Counted from the first letter of the stretch, positions 8,768-17,976 are shown. The stretch is 64,000 nt of DNA from Deltaproteobacteria bacterium (GCA_029261795.1 JAJDAP010000131.1:1-64000), one strand, 5' to 3'. Translations and numbers: made by a program. Notes: a model not told the origin generated them from the sequence alone.

Positions 8768-9562
8768 TCACTCGATCCGGCGGAAGCTCTGGGTCTGGAA
8801 GCTGGTGCCGCCGACACTCTTGCACTCCACGCTGGCGAAGTGGGCGACCATCGCGCGGCGGAAACCCGTCGTGCGGTTGCGTCCGCTGCCATGGAAGAGA
8901 TGCGGGTGAAAGAAGACACAGTCGCCGGGTTCGAGCTCGACGTGGATGCGCTTGCTCACATCCACCCCCTCGACCCCGAAGAAGTACTTGTTCACCCAGG
9001 GCCAGTCGGGCAGCACGTGCTGGCGCAGCGGCTCGCGATGGGTGCCCGGGATCACACACAGGCAGCCGTTCTCGCGGCTCGCGCGATCGATCGCGGTCCA
9101 GGTTCCGACCACCCGGTCCGCGGGTTCGAGCGGAAAGTAGAGCTGGTCCTGGTGGATCGGGTGCCGCGCGTCGACCCCGGGCGGCTTGTGGATCACGTTC
9201 GTCGCGATCGACATCACGTCGGGCCCAACGAGCGAGCGCACGCGCCCGAGAACCCTGGGATCGCGCGGGTACTCGAACAACACGGGATCGTCCTCGAAGC
9301 CCAGGATCTTGTTGACGGCGTGGAGCGGCGAGGCCGGCTCGACGGCACCCTTGGCAATCATCACGTCACGCACGATTCGCAGGCTCGCGGGCGCATCGAC
9401 CCGGCCTTCGACGAGATCGCAGAAGCGGCGATCCCAACGCTCGCGGGTCTCCCGATCAATGAGGCCCGGGCAGACCACGAAGCCCTGCTCCCAGTACTGA
9501 TCGATCTGCGCCGGGGTGAGCCCTTCGCCGTGTCCCTGTGCCGAGTGGGCGATTTCCGACAT
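8768..9562 (-). CDS. Phytanoyl-CoA dioxygenase (PhyH) family protein
   Basis: A second PhyH enzyme, 264 residues, convergent with the VOC gene. Iron ligands are H137-x-D139 (HQDQLYF) and H224 in HPHLFHGSGRN, with R229/R235 as 2-oxoglutarate candidates. AGGAGG precedes the start at 9562. The phytanoyl-CoA hydroxylase-like core GTWTAIDRASRENGCLCVIP is well conserved. The sequence differs clearly from the PhyH at 7312, so the two are not a recent duplication. Confidence 0.88.
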   Translation of the reverse strand: MSEIAHSAQGHGEGLTPAQIDQYWEQGFVVCPGLIDRETRERWDRRFCDLVEGRVDAPASLRIVRDVMIAKGAVEPASPLHAVNKILGFEDDPVLFEYPRDPRVLGRVRSLVGPDVMSIATNVIHKPPGVDARHPIHQDQLYFPLEPADRVVGTWTAIDRASRENGCLCVIPGTHREPLRQHVLPDWPWVNKYFFGVEGVDVSKRIHVELEPGDCVFFHPHLFHGSGRNRTTGFRRAMVAHFASVECKSVGGTSFQTQSFRRIE

Positions 9563-9797
9563 GACCTCCTCCTACTTCGCTCGCGCCCTGGCTTCGCCGT
9601 GCCTCTGCGCGCCATCCGGCCAGCGTCGCGCCCCGATCGGTGCAGATTTCGTGCCGCGTGCCCCAGGGCCATCGGGCCGGCAAGCTTGCATCACGTCTGG
9701 GGCGCCCTGGGACGGTCCAGCGGTCGATGAGGAACCCTTCCCCGTAGCAGGTCGGTTCGTCGGTCGGCCGTGGCCTATCGTCGGTGCCGGAGGGCTC

Positions 9798-10862
9798 ATG
9801 ATGTTGCGATCTGGCGTTGCCATCCTGGCTTTGCTGATCCCGCTCGCCGCGGGATGTATCTCGACGGAAACCAGCCGTGAGGCGGCGGAATCCCCGTCGC
9901 GGGCGCAAGCCGCGGTCGATCGCGAGGGCCCGCTTCGAATCGCGACGCTCAATATGTGGGGAGTCTCCGTCCTCGGCATCGACGTCGCCAAGGACATCGA
10001 CGCCCGATTCGATGCACTTCGCGTACGACTCGCACGCAACAAGCCGCAGCTCGACGTGATCCTGCTCCAGGAAATGTGGAAGGACGCGCCGCGGCGCGCA
10101 CTGCTCGAAGACGAGGAGGTCCGACGTCAGTTCCCCTATCGGGTCGACGGCGTCGAGCGCTTCGGCGGAACCGGGCTCGTGATCCTGTCGCGCCTGGCCT
10201 TTTCCCACGACGCCGTTCACCTGAAGTTCGAGCGCCAGGGCTCCCTGCTTCGCGCCCACCAGGGGGACGTGCTCTCCGGCAAGGGATCGATCGCCGTCCG
10301 GGTCGATCTCGTTGGCCGAGCGCTCTGGATCGCGACCACCCATCTGATCGCGTGCTATCCCGACGAGCACGCGTCGGAGTGTGACGAGAACGACCCCAAC
10401 GGGAAGTATCGATGGGACCAGATCCAGGAGCTGCGGATCTTCCTGTCGAAACTGGCCGGCGATGCTCCGTTGATCGTCGGGGGCGATTTCAACTTCACCC
10501 GAGCTTCCCGCTACTACCAGACGATGGTCGCCCCGGAGGTGGCCGGTTGCATTCACGACGATCCCGCGGCCGAAGAGCCCGTGGACGCCCGTTGCTTCGG
10601 TCGCCATTCGGACTTCGAGGCAACGCCGCGGCGTGGGCTCGACCGCATCTCATGGATCGACTCGGGAGAGGAGCACGCAGCGCGGCGTCGGCTCGACTAT
10701 CTGTGGGTTCGGCCCGCCAGCGACGCCTCTCAGCGACTGATCCCCGACAACCTCGAACCCATCTTCGAGGCTCTCGTCGACGTCCCCGGCGACAAGCCCG
10801 TCCCCCTTTCCGACCATCCCGCCCTGATGGGATCGTTCTGTTTCGCTGGCGCCAGATGCTGA
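9798..10862 (+). CDS. Sphingomyelinase C-like lipoprotein (EEP superfamily)
   Basis: A 354-residue endonuclease/exonuclease/phosphatase-fold protein with a lipoprotein signal (LIPLAAGC, lipidated Cys20). Active-site blocks follow the neutral sphingomyelinase pattern: LNMWG (Asn), LLQE (Glu), ATTHLIA (His), GGDFNF (Asp and Asn) and SDHPALMG (catalytic Asp-His). It should hydrolyse a phosphodiester at the cell surface, plausibly sphingomyelin to ceramide and phosphocholine. GGAGG lies before 9798; the ATG at 9801 is an equal alternative. It overlaps the ceramidase gene by 7 bases, strong support for a lipid substrate rather than DNA. Confidence 0.82.
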   Translation: MMLRSGVAILALLIPLAAGCISTETSREAAESPSRAQAAVDREGPLRIATLNMWGVSVLGIDVAKDIDARFDALRVRLARNKPQLDVILLQEMWKDAPRRALLEDEEVRRQFPYRVDGVERFGGTGLVILSRLAFSHDAVHLKFERQGSLLRAHQGDVLSGKGSIAVRVDLVGRALWIATTHLIACYPDEHASECDENDPNGKYRWDQIQELRIFLSKLAGDAPLIVGGDFNFTRASRYYQTMVAPEVAGCIHDDPAAEEPVDARCFGRHSDFEATPRRGLDRISWIDSGEEHAARRRLDYLWVRPASDASQRLIPDNLEPIFEALVDVPGDKPVPLSDHPALMGSFCFAGARC

Positions 10863-12961
10863 GGCTCAACGCCTTCGGGCTGCGGCTGGTGCTCGCGTTC
10901 TCTCTCGGCGCGAGCGGCTGCGCCACCTTCAGCGTCGACCTCGAACCTCCCGAAGCCCCGCTCGCATCCGGAACGCTTCAGGTCGGCTCCGCCATGGTGG
11001 AGCTGACACCGCCAGCCGGCGTTCCGATGGGAGGCTACGGACCGGATGGCCAGGTCTCGCGAGGATTCTGGCTTCGCCTCTACGCCCGCGCGATCTACAT
11101 CGAGGACGAATCGGGTGACGCCGTGGTACTCGTGGCGACGGATCTGTGGTCGATGTCCGCGGGCCTGGCCGATCGCGTGGCGGAACGCGTTCGCAGCGAC
11201 CCCGATGGCGAGACGCTCGGGCGGGAGCAGATCCTGCTTGCGGCGACACACACCCATCAGAGCCCGGCTGCGTTCTCCAGTTCCATCGCGTACAACGCAC
11301 TGGCCGCGAACCACCCCTCCTTCGACCCCGATCTCTTCGAGTTCCTGGCGACACGGATCAGCGAGGCCATCCTGGAAGCACGTCGCTCCCGAGGCCCGGC
11401 CACGATGGCGGCGAACGCAGACTCGCTCGAGGGATGGTTCCGAAACCGGTCGATGAAGCCGTTCCGCGCCAATCCGGAAGCGCTCAAGAACGAGGTGCTA
11501 GGCGAGAGCGCGAACGAGCCGTGTGGCTTCGCCGCGCCGGTGCCCGACCGCGACGCGTGTCGCGCCGTCCATTCCCGAGTTCGCGTCCTCCGCTTCGAAC
11601 GGGCGGGCGACGTCCTCGCGACAGCCGTGTTCGCGGCGTCCCACCCGACGACGGGAGGGATGGAACTCGCCGTCTACTCGAGCGACGTATTCGGAGTCGC
11701 GGCGCTCGAAGCCGAGCAGCGGATCGCTGCGCGAAACGCGAGCGGACGGCGACCCGTCGTCGCAATCTTCAATGGCGCAGAGGGCGATGTCAGTGTCGGA
11801 TGGGAACGCCAGGACGCGACCAACGTCCGTCACTTCGGCCGCCAGCTCGGCGACGCGATCGTCCGCCTCTCGGCCGGGGGGACACGATCCGCCGACGTGC
11901 AGGTAGCGTCTCGATTCCGTCGATTCCCCCTGGCGAACAGCTGCTACCAGGAACCCGGCGGAACGAATCGCTGCACGGCCGCGACTGGCCAGATGGGCGC
12001 CGCGGTGCCCGGCGGCGCGCCGGACGGCCGGACCGGAATGCACGGCCACATCTGGCACGACGGCATCACGCGAACACCACGCGGCCCGCAGGGGGGCAAG
12101 GTACCGGCCTTCGATCCCGGCTTCGGATGGTTCCGGATTCCCCTGACGTGGGTCGCCTTCAAGCTTCTTTCGGGCCCCGCGGAGGTTCCCCTGGGCGTCC
12201 ACCGGGTCGGTGACTTCGTATTGGCAGCCCTTCCGGGCGAGTTCACGACAGCCATGGGGCATCGGATCCGCAGCTCCCTGGCGCGACGAGCGATGACCAG
12301 CCCGGACCGTGTCCTTCTCGTCGGACTGGCGAACGAGTACGCATCGTATTTCGCCACTCCCGAGGAGTACACGCTCCAACACTACGAGGGCGGCTCCACG
12401 ATGTACGGGCAGTACGCCGGCGGGTTGGTCGAGTCGCGTCTCGGCGAGCTTGCCAAGGAGCTGACGAACCCGACGCCACGCCGAGACGCCAAGCAGACGT
12501 TCGAGTACGTGCCGGGTTGGAAGACCTCGTTCGACAGCACCAACGTCAAGCCGTCCGCGTTCGACTCGGACGACGGCCTCGCTCCGCTCCTCGAGGCCTC
12601 ACCCTACGGCGAAGAAGGGCCACCCTACCCGAGCGTTTGCTGGTACGGCCCAGCCGCAACACTGCGTCGATTGGTTCATCCGGAGGTGCGCATCGAGACG
12701 GAAGAAGCACCCGGCCGCTGGCGGCCACTCTCGATCGACGGCCGCGCGCAGCACAATCGAGGCGAATCCCTCGTGACCCTGACTCGTGGAAAGCGGGGCG
12801 ACGAGGCCGAATGGCGGGTCCTCTGGATTCCTCCCGAGAACCTGGATCGGGCACAACGCTTCCGCTTCCACGTCGCCCAGGGTTCCGAAGAGCAGCCCTC
12901 CCCCGCTTTCGAACTGGACGACCGCGTCCGGGGCGAGCGTTGCTGGCTCCACCTCCCCTGA
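10856..12961 (+). CDS. Neutral/alkaline ceramidase, exported
   Basis: A 701-residue neutral ceramidase, close in size to the Pseudomonas enzyme (about 670). It begins with a hydrophobic signal and Cys22 (ASGC), a possible lipidation site. Zinc and catalytic residues are recognisable: THTH (H132, H134), H263 (ASHPTTGG), nucleophile Ser313 in GDVS, E462 in PGEFTT and the Tyr-rich EYTLQHYEGGSTMYG stretch at 504-518. The usual Pro-Asn after the serine is Val-Gly here. The start ATG (10856) overlaps the sphingomyelinase stop, implying translational coupling. It would cleave ceramide to sphingosine and fatty acid. Confidence 0.88.
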   Translation: MLRLNAFGLRLVLAFSLGASGCATFSVDLEPPEAPLASGTLQVGSAMVELTPPAGVPMGGYGPDGQVSRGFWLRLYARAIYIEDESGDAVVLVATDLWSMSAGLADRVAERVRSDPDGETLGREQILLAATHTHQSPAAFSSSIAYNALAANHPSFDPDLFEFLATRISEAILEARRSRGPATMAANADSLEGWFRNRSMKPFRANPEALKNEVLGESANEPCGFAAPVPDRDACRAVHSRVRVLRFERAGDVLATAVFAASHPTTGGMELAVYSSDVFGVAALEAEQRIAARNASGRRPVVAIFNGAEGDVSVGWERQDATNVRHFGRQLGDAIVRLSAGGTRSADVQVASRFRRFPLANSCYQEPGGTNRCTAATGQMGAAVPGGAPDGRTGMHGHIWHDGITRTPRGPQGGKVPAFDPGFGWFRIPLTWVAFKLLSGPAEVPLGVHRVGDFVLAALPGEFTTAMGHRIRSSLARRAMTSPDRVLLVGLANEYASYFATPEEYTLQHYEGGSTMYGQYAGGLVESRLGELAKELTNPTPRRDAKQTFEYVPGWKTSFDSTNVKPSAFDSDDGLAPLLEASPYGEEGPPYPSVCWYGPAATLRRLVHPEVRIETEEAPGRWRPLSIDGRAQHNRGESLVTLTRGKRGDEAEWRVLWIPPENLDRAQRFRFHVAQGSEEQPSPAFELDDRVRGERCWLHLP

Positions 12962-13195
12962 TCCGGCTTCCGACAGCGCGACGCCGACTGGGACGGGACG
13001 GGCTGAGCGAAGAACCACCGTTTCGTTAGGCATGAGTTCCGGTTCCTTCCCAGACCCACTGGCACTGGATTCGCGAACGGGAGTGGCGCAGGATGGAGGG
13101 GCTCGCGTAGAATGATCACCGGCGGCCTGGTCTCCGAATCGCACTGCCGTCCCGCACGCGCGAAGTCAGCGCGATCAACCCTCGAGGAGACCAAC

Positions 13196-13792
13196 ATGAA
13201 GCACTATTTCCATCCGATGAGCCGAGGTGCGAGCACGGCCTGGATGTTCCGCGAACTCGACGTCGAGCACGACGAGGTCATCGTCGACGTCCACGCCGGC
13301 GAGCAGAACGCTCCCGAATACCGCGCGATCAATCCGATGGGCAAGGTTCCCACCCTGGTCGACGGCAACGTCATCGTGACGGAGACGGCCGCGATCTGTG
13401 CTTATCTCGCCGATCGCTTCCCCGAGCGAGCAATGGCCCCCGAACCGGGCTCGCGCGAACGCGGGGCTTACTACCGTTACCTCTTCGTGCCCGGAACCAC
13501 CCTCGAACCCGTCTTCTCGCTGGCGGCGCTGTCGTTCGAACACCCCGTTGCGAGCAGCGCCGGGTGGGGCGACACGACGCGCGCCCTCGCGACCATCGAG
13601 TCCATGGTGCCCGCTGCCGGTTGGGCGTTGGGCGATCGCTTCTCGGCCGCCGATGTCGTCTTCGGAGGCACCGTCGACTTCTGCGTCAATCTCTTTGGCG
13701 TCGAGACATCACCGCGCGTCGCCGGCTACCTGGACCGCCTCCGGAGCCGTCCCGCTTACCTGGCGACCCATTCCGGGTTCGGCACCGCCTAG
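13196..13792 (+). CDS. Glutathione S-transferase family protein
   Basis: A 198-residue GST. The N-terminal thioredoxin-fold domain has the cis-proline motif NPMGKVPTLVDG and the following ETAAICAYLADRFPE, which binds the glutathione gamma-glutamyl group. An all-helical C-terminal domain follows, containing GDRFSAADVVFGG. CGAGGAG precedes the start at 13196. It sits 234 bases after the ceramidase on the same strand, so co-transcription is possible but not evident. The substrate is unknown. Confidence 0.9.
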   Translation: MKHYFHPMSRGASTAWMFRELDVEHDEVIVDVHAGEQNAPEYRAINPMGKVPTLVDGNVIVTETAAICAYLADRFPERAMAPEPGSRERGAYYRYLFVPGTTLEPVFSLAALSFEHPVASSAGWGDTTRALATIESMVPAAGWALGDRFSAADVVFGGTVDFCVNLFGVETSPRVAGYLDRLRSRPAYLATHSGFGTA

Positions 13793-13830
13793 CAGAGGGG
13801 TCGGATCAGGGGGACCGGCGGGTCACGCTC

Positions 13831-14244
13831 TCAGTCGAACGCGAGTTCGAGCCCCTTGGCCTGGTCGAGGAAGACCTGGAGGAAGGGGAGTGATGACCTG
13901 CCGATTTCCAGGCCGTCGTCGTCCTGCGCACGTATCTCCAGGGCTCCGCGCTCGACCAGGGCAGGAAGCGCCGCTGTCTCAGCGCCGCCCGCTGCAACGG
14001 CGTCGAGCGCCTCCCGCCAGACCGCACCGGGACCGGCGACCACGAAGTCAAGGTCGAGCTCGTTGCCGCCGCCCATGGCACCGACGCAGCTGCGTCCGTC
14101 GAATTCGAACACGTAGAGACTCTCGTCGATGGCGAACCCGCAGTAGGCATCGCTCGGTTCGAGATGCGATGTGCAGTTGGGATTGGCATCCATCGCCTCC
14201 TGGAGTGCGCGAAAGAACTCGGAACTCGGGAATATGGTGCTCAC
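13831..14244 (-). CDS. SCP2-like small protein (putative lipid carrier)
   Basis: A 137-residue cytosolic protein with no signal peptide. The pattern of strands and helices, with DLDFVVAGPGAVWREALDAV in the middle and a hydrophobic C-terminal helix, resembles sterol carrier protein 2-like domains. The similarity is judged by eye and is weak. It uses a GTG start at 14244 with AGGAG six bases upstream. It is convergent with the GST gene. Confidence 0.5.
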   Translation of the reverse strand: MSTIFPSSEFFRALQEAMDANPNCTSHLEPSDAYCGFAIDESLYVFEFDGRSCVGAMGGGNELDLDFVVAGPGAVWREALDAVAAGGAETAALPALVERGALEIRAQDDDGLEIGRSSLPFLQVFLDQAKGLELAFD

Positions 14245-14280
14245 GTCGGATCTCCTGATTGCGGCCGCGCGCCAGCCTTC

Positions 14281-14589
14281 CTAGTGACTTCGACGCGCAC
14301 GACCCTCGCGCCGCTCCTGGCGATGCGCGGCGTTTCTCGCACTGTCGAGGGCTTCCTTGGCCGTCTGTGGCAACGCCTTCTTTTCGAAGATCGCGCGGAC
14401 ACACGTCCGGCACAGGTCCTGGCGTGTGTTCATGCTGGCCACCAGGTCAGGCGGAATCTCGTCACCCGTCAACACTGCCACGATGACATCCGCCAGCTGA
14501 TCGGCATCGACGCCATCGCTTCGAAGCGCGCAGTTCGGCTGGTGACAGATCGTTTCGGAATATTGATGGAAGGATCGTTGCTCCTGCAT
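14281..14589 (-). CDS. Small Cys-containing hypothetical protein
   Basis: A 102-residue protein that I do not recognise. It contains two cysteine pairs, CHQPNC near residue 15 and CRTC near residue 60, that could bind a metal such as zinc, and a strongly basic C-terminal tail. The start at 14589 has GGAGG upstream and is preferred over 14640. It lies 36 bases upstream of the SCP2-like gene on the same strand, so the two may be co-transcribed. Confidence 0.6.
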   Translation of the reverse strand: MQEQRSFHQYSETICHQPNCALRSDGVDADQLADVIVAVLTGDEIPPDLVASMNTRQDLCRTCVRAIFEKKALPQTAKEALDSARNAAHRQERREGRARRSH

Positions 14590-14781
14590 CGCTAGGCCTC
14601 CAAGCGTGAAAACCGGGCACTTTCTCCCACCAATGTGCAACTACCATGCCCGCACCTCGGACACCGCTGCCCCATGCTGGGAGCCGCCACCAAGAGAATG
14701 TGGCGCGTGGCCCCAGCACCTCCCGCGTGGCTGCGGCCAATTGACCCGCGCCGAGGGCGCAGATTCGTCAGCCGGAGAGGG

Positions 14782-15401
14782 TCAAGCGGCGCGTGCGCTC
14801 AGGCACAGAAACGGTGAATCGCCCGCGCCCTGCTCTGCGAGCCCGACCACTTCGAAACCGGCCTCTCGCAGCAGCTTTTCGACTTCCGCCACGGAGTGGG
14901 TGGTAGACGGAATCCGGGAGTCCGGCGCGCGTCTCGATGCCGTCGGGCCGGAAGCCCAACAGCAACGTGGCCCCAGGGCGAAGCACGCGGCGAATCTCGC
15001 GCAGCTCGATCTCGGGCTCCGGCCTAGAAGTAGAGCACGTGCACGGCGAGCGCGGCGTCGAAGCGGGCGTCCTCGAACGGCAACCTTGCAGCCTCGGCTT
15101 CGCGTACCTGCGCGCGGCCTGCTGCGATCGCACGCCGAAGACGCCGGCTCGCAAGCCGAACCATCACGTCCGAGGGATCCACTCCGGCGGCGAAGCTCTG
15201 CGTGGTTCGAGACGCCAACTCCGCGAGGGCCAGACCGTGTCCGCAGCCGATCTCGAGGACCGCGCCGTTCGGCTCGAGCGGTAGCTGGGCCAGCGTGAAT
15301 GCGTTGACCGGGCGCGTCTCCCTCGCCATGACCCGGGCCACGATCTCGCCCAACCACCCGGCCGGCCGGCTCGATTGCCGGGCGATCCATTCAGCCTTCA
15401 T
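14782..15401 (-). pseudogene. SAM-dependent methyltransferase, double-frameshifted
   Basis: A class I methyltransferase split over three frames. The start at 15401 (AAGGAG upstream) leads through the SAM motif VLEIGCGHG and an ALAVHVLYF post-motif block to a TAG at 15024-15026. The next part, REIRRVLRPGATLLLGFRPDG, is in a second frame. The C-terminus (SVAEVEKLLREAGFE to the stop at 14782) is in a third. Each shift acts like one extra base (or two missing), near 15026 and near 14905, so they do not compensate. Either a decaying gene or assembly indels. Confidence 0.75.
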
Positions 15402-15477
15402 CTGCATCTCCTTCTGGACGCAGGACCAGGCGCAGGCCCATCCAGTAGCTCAGGCACGCTCCCGCGATGCCGAAGCT

Positions 15478-17166
15478 TCAGTTCAGTTCGTCGCATTCCT
15501 GCTCCTTCCCGACGCGGATCCAGGTCGTGGTCCTGCCGAGAAGCGGGATGCCCAGGTAACCACGCACGCGCATGCAATTCGGGTGGTCGATTTCGAGTGA
15601 CGCGTTGTAGGTGTTGCCACTGCCGGGGTCGTAGATCTCACCATCGGTCCACCCGTCCGGATCGTCGGGCGAGTTGCGTAGGTTGCTGAGGATCTGCAGA
15701 CCCAGGACCAGGCGACTCCTCAGCGCAGGCTCCGGATTCTCGACATCCCGGAGGCCGTGACCCCGGTCGTCGTAGGGACGGTTCAGCCAGACGATCTCGC
15801 CGCATAACACTTCGCCACAATGTCGGATCTCGATCTTGCTCGAGCCGCCTTCAGCCCACCACAGACCCGCCGGGTCGGCCGCCTTTGCCGCACCCGGCAG
15901 CATCGGCAGAAAGAGGAGTGCGAGCAGTGCGACTCGGGTCCAGGCGGGTGATCGCGGCGGACGCTGGGCATCCGTCCGGGGGCTCGTCGATGCACCATCC
16001 AGTGGTTTCATGCCAAGTAACAGCCGTGTCGCTCGCAAGCGCCGCCCGCCGAAGTGGTAGAGCGCCAGCGTCACGACCACGGAGCCGGTCAGGAGCAGAA
16101 CGAACTTGGCCGCGATACCGAGCGGGAGCAGCACGACACCGGCGGCGAGCATGACCACCACCGGCTGATGCAGCAAGTAGATCGGGAAGGCCGACTCGGC
16201 GAGATAGCCGAGCCGCGGCCCACCGCTCGTTACACGCTCGCGCGCGAAGCCGAGAAGCGCCGCCACGAAGCACCAACCCGCTACGGCGGTCCCGGCCAAT
16301 ACGACGGGTGTGGACTCGAAGACACCGACCACGGCGGCAAGCAGCACGCCCGTGGCCGCGATCCCGAGTGCCAGCAGCCGGCGTCGCTCTTCGCGGAGCC
16401 GATCTTCCAGACCAGGCGCAACGGCCAGGGCAAAACCGCTCGCGAGGAATGTCAGGTAGAAGGCGACGCTGGCCCAATCGTTGTACAGGTTGTAAGGGCC
16501 CGGAAAGCGTTCACGCAGGGTGAGCTGGATCAACGCGAGCGGCAGGATCGGGAGGTAGACCCAGAGACGCGAGGCCCCCGAGAAGTTTCGCCTCGCCAAG
16601 GGTGCGAGTACCGGCAGCAGGACGATGCTGAACGTCAGCAGATACGCGATGAACCACAGGTGCGACCAGGTAAACCGATCGAGTTCCGTAAAGAAGGTCG
16701 GCAGGAACGTTCCGAAGCTCTCAGTGAAGGGCTCCGCGAGGGGAATCTCGACCGGAATCACCGAACGCAATGATTCCTGGAGCTCGGCGGTGGCGAAATA
16801 GCCGCGGTGGTTCAGGTCCTGACCGGACTGCAGCTCGACGAACTTGATGCCCGGCATCAGCAGCACACAACCCGCGACGAGCGGAATGGCCAACTTGCTG
16901 CCGCGCTCGCGAAGGAAGGCTCCAACGCTTCGGCTGCGAAGCGAGGCTGCGGCTGACCAGCCTGCGAGCAGGAAGAGCAGCGGCATGTGCCAGAGCGCGA
17001 TGAAACCACACAGGATCAGGAACAAGGCGCTCGACTCACCGTTCCGGACGTGGAAGAAGGGCGATGGGTTGAAGACCATGCCGACGTGGAAGAGGAACAG
17101 CAGGTAGCAGGCAAAGACCCGTAGGACATCGAGGTCGTAGCGCCGTTCGGGGGACGGGGTGGACAT
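15478..17166 (-). CDS. Acyltransferase-3 / DUF2147 fusion protein
   Basis: A 562-residue two-part protein. Residues about 8-385 are a multi-pass acyltransferase-3 domain, starting RRYDLDVLRVFACYLLFLFH with the conserved His of the first helix. Residues 430-562 are a DUF2147 domain, ending in RGYLGIPLLGRTTTWIRV. The linker (about 408-429) reads like an intact Sec signal peptide ending in AAKA-AD, as if a secreted DUF2147 gene had been joined in frame to the acyltransferase. The start at 17166 has GGAGAG upstream. The membrane domain probably acylates a cell-envelope sugar or lipid; the DUF2147 part would be periplasmic. Confidence 0.85.
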   Translation of the reverse strand: MSTPSPERRYDLDVLRVFACYLLFLFHVGMVFNPSPFFHVRNGESSALFLILCGFIALWHMPLLFLLAGWSAAASLRSRSVGAFLRERGSKLAIPLVAGCVLLMPGIKFVELQSGQDLNHRGYFATAELQESLRSVIPVEIPLAEPFTESFGTFLPTFFTELDRFTWSHLWFIAYLLTFSIVLLPVLAPLARRNFSGASRLWVYLPILPLALIQLTLRERFPGPYNLYNDWASVAFYLTFLASGFALAVAPGLEDRLREERRRLLALGIAATGVLLAAVVGVFESTPVVLAGTAVAGWCFVAALLGFARERVTSGGPRLGYLAESAFPIYLLHQPVVVMLAAGVVLLPLGIAAKFVLLLTGSVVVTLALYHFGGRRLRATRLLLGMKPLDGASTSPRTDAQRPPRSPAWTRVALLALLFLPMLPGAAKAADPAGLWWAEGGSSKIEIRHCGEVLCGEIVWLNRPYDDRGHGLRDVENPEPALRSRLVLGLQILSNLRNSPDDPDGWTDGEIYDPGSGNTYNASLEIDHPNCMRVRGYLGIPLLGRTTTWIRVGKEQECDELN

Positions 17167-17205
17167 TTGGATCTCTCCGTTCTGGGGCGAGAGTGGGTGG
17201 AGGTT

Positions 17206-17913
17206 TCAAGCCGGGTTCATCAAGGCGCGCACCACGAAATCGACGACCGTCCGTTCCGCCGTCTGGTCGTCCACGGTCTGGGGGGAGGGATCCCAATGGC
17301 GGTGGACCGCCCAGAAGACCGCGGTCTCGAGCACGATGCGCGCGGCGACGGCCGAATCGGCCACCGGCGTCAGGCGACGGCGGCGGATGCGGTCCTCGAG
17401 GTACCGACGCAAGAGTTCCTGTGCGCCCTCTCGACCTGAAGAGAACCAGACGGCGGCGAGTTCCGGGTGGTCCGCGGCGCAGCGGTCGAGAAGTTTGATC
17501 CCGACCCGGTGATGGGCCAACACCGCATAGAGCTCGTGGATGATGGCTTCGAGCTCGGCCCTGACATCGACCACGCGTTGACGCGCCAGCGCCTCGCCGA
17601 GAATCGGCATGCCGTTCTCGGCGACGCGCTTGTGGACTTCCTCCAGGGTGGCACCGGGAGGCGGTGTCGGGACGGGCAACAGCTCCGGTAGCTCGATCCG
17701 TTCGCCGCGGTCCGCGTGCTGGATGACCGCGTGGAAGAGCGCCTCCTTGCTCTCGACGTAGAGGTAGAGCGTGCCCTTCGCCACGCCCATGCGGGCAGCC
17801 ACATCGGCCATCTGGGTCCTGCGATAGCCCTCTTCCAGGAAGACGCTGGTGGCGGCCTCGATCAGATCGTGAAAGCGGTCCTTCGGGGTGATTCTCGGCA
17901 TGCGGAGAATCAT
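17206..17913 (-). CDS. TetR/AcrR family transcriptional regulator
   Basis: A 235-residue repressor with an N-terminal HTH (FLEEGYRRTQMADVAARMG, then VAKGTLYLYVESKEALF) and a long ligand domain. An ATG at 17901 is an alternative start; neither has an obvious ribosome site. Two inverted repeats with TGACC/GGTCA half-sites start two bases upstream of the gene, so autoregulation is very likely. The acyltransferase fusion follows 39 bases downstream and is probably in the same transcript. Confidence 0.9.
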   Translation of the reverse strand: MILRMPRITPKDRFHDLIEAATSVFLEEGYRRTQMADVAARMGVAKGTLYLYVESKEALFHAVIQHADRGERIELPELLPVPTPPPGATLEEVHKRVAENGMPILGEALARQRVVDVRAELEAIIHELYAVLAHHRVGIKLLDRCAADHPELAAVWFSSGREGAQELLRRYLEDRIRRRRLTPVADSAVAARIVLETAVFWAVHRHWDPSPQTVDDQTAERTVVDFVVRALMNPA

Positions 17914-17914
17914 A

Positions 17915-17951
17915 ACTGACCGAATTGGTCAGTCAATGACCTATCGGGTCA
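17915..17951. promoter_or_regulatory. Tandem TetR operators (TGACC-N5-GGTCA)
   Basis: Site 1 (17915-17933) is ACTGACC-GAATT-GGTCAGT; site 2 (17937-17951) is TGACC-TATCG-GGTCA. Their centres are 20 bp apart, about two helical turns, on one DNA face. They lie immediately upstream of the TetR start at 17913, between it and the end of the sterol-desaturase gene. The arrangement is that of a self-repressing TetR promoter; direct binding is inferred. Confidence 0.65.
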
Positions 17952-17976
17952 TTTATTTTGACGATCTTTCCTGGCC

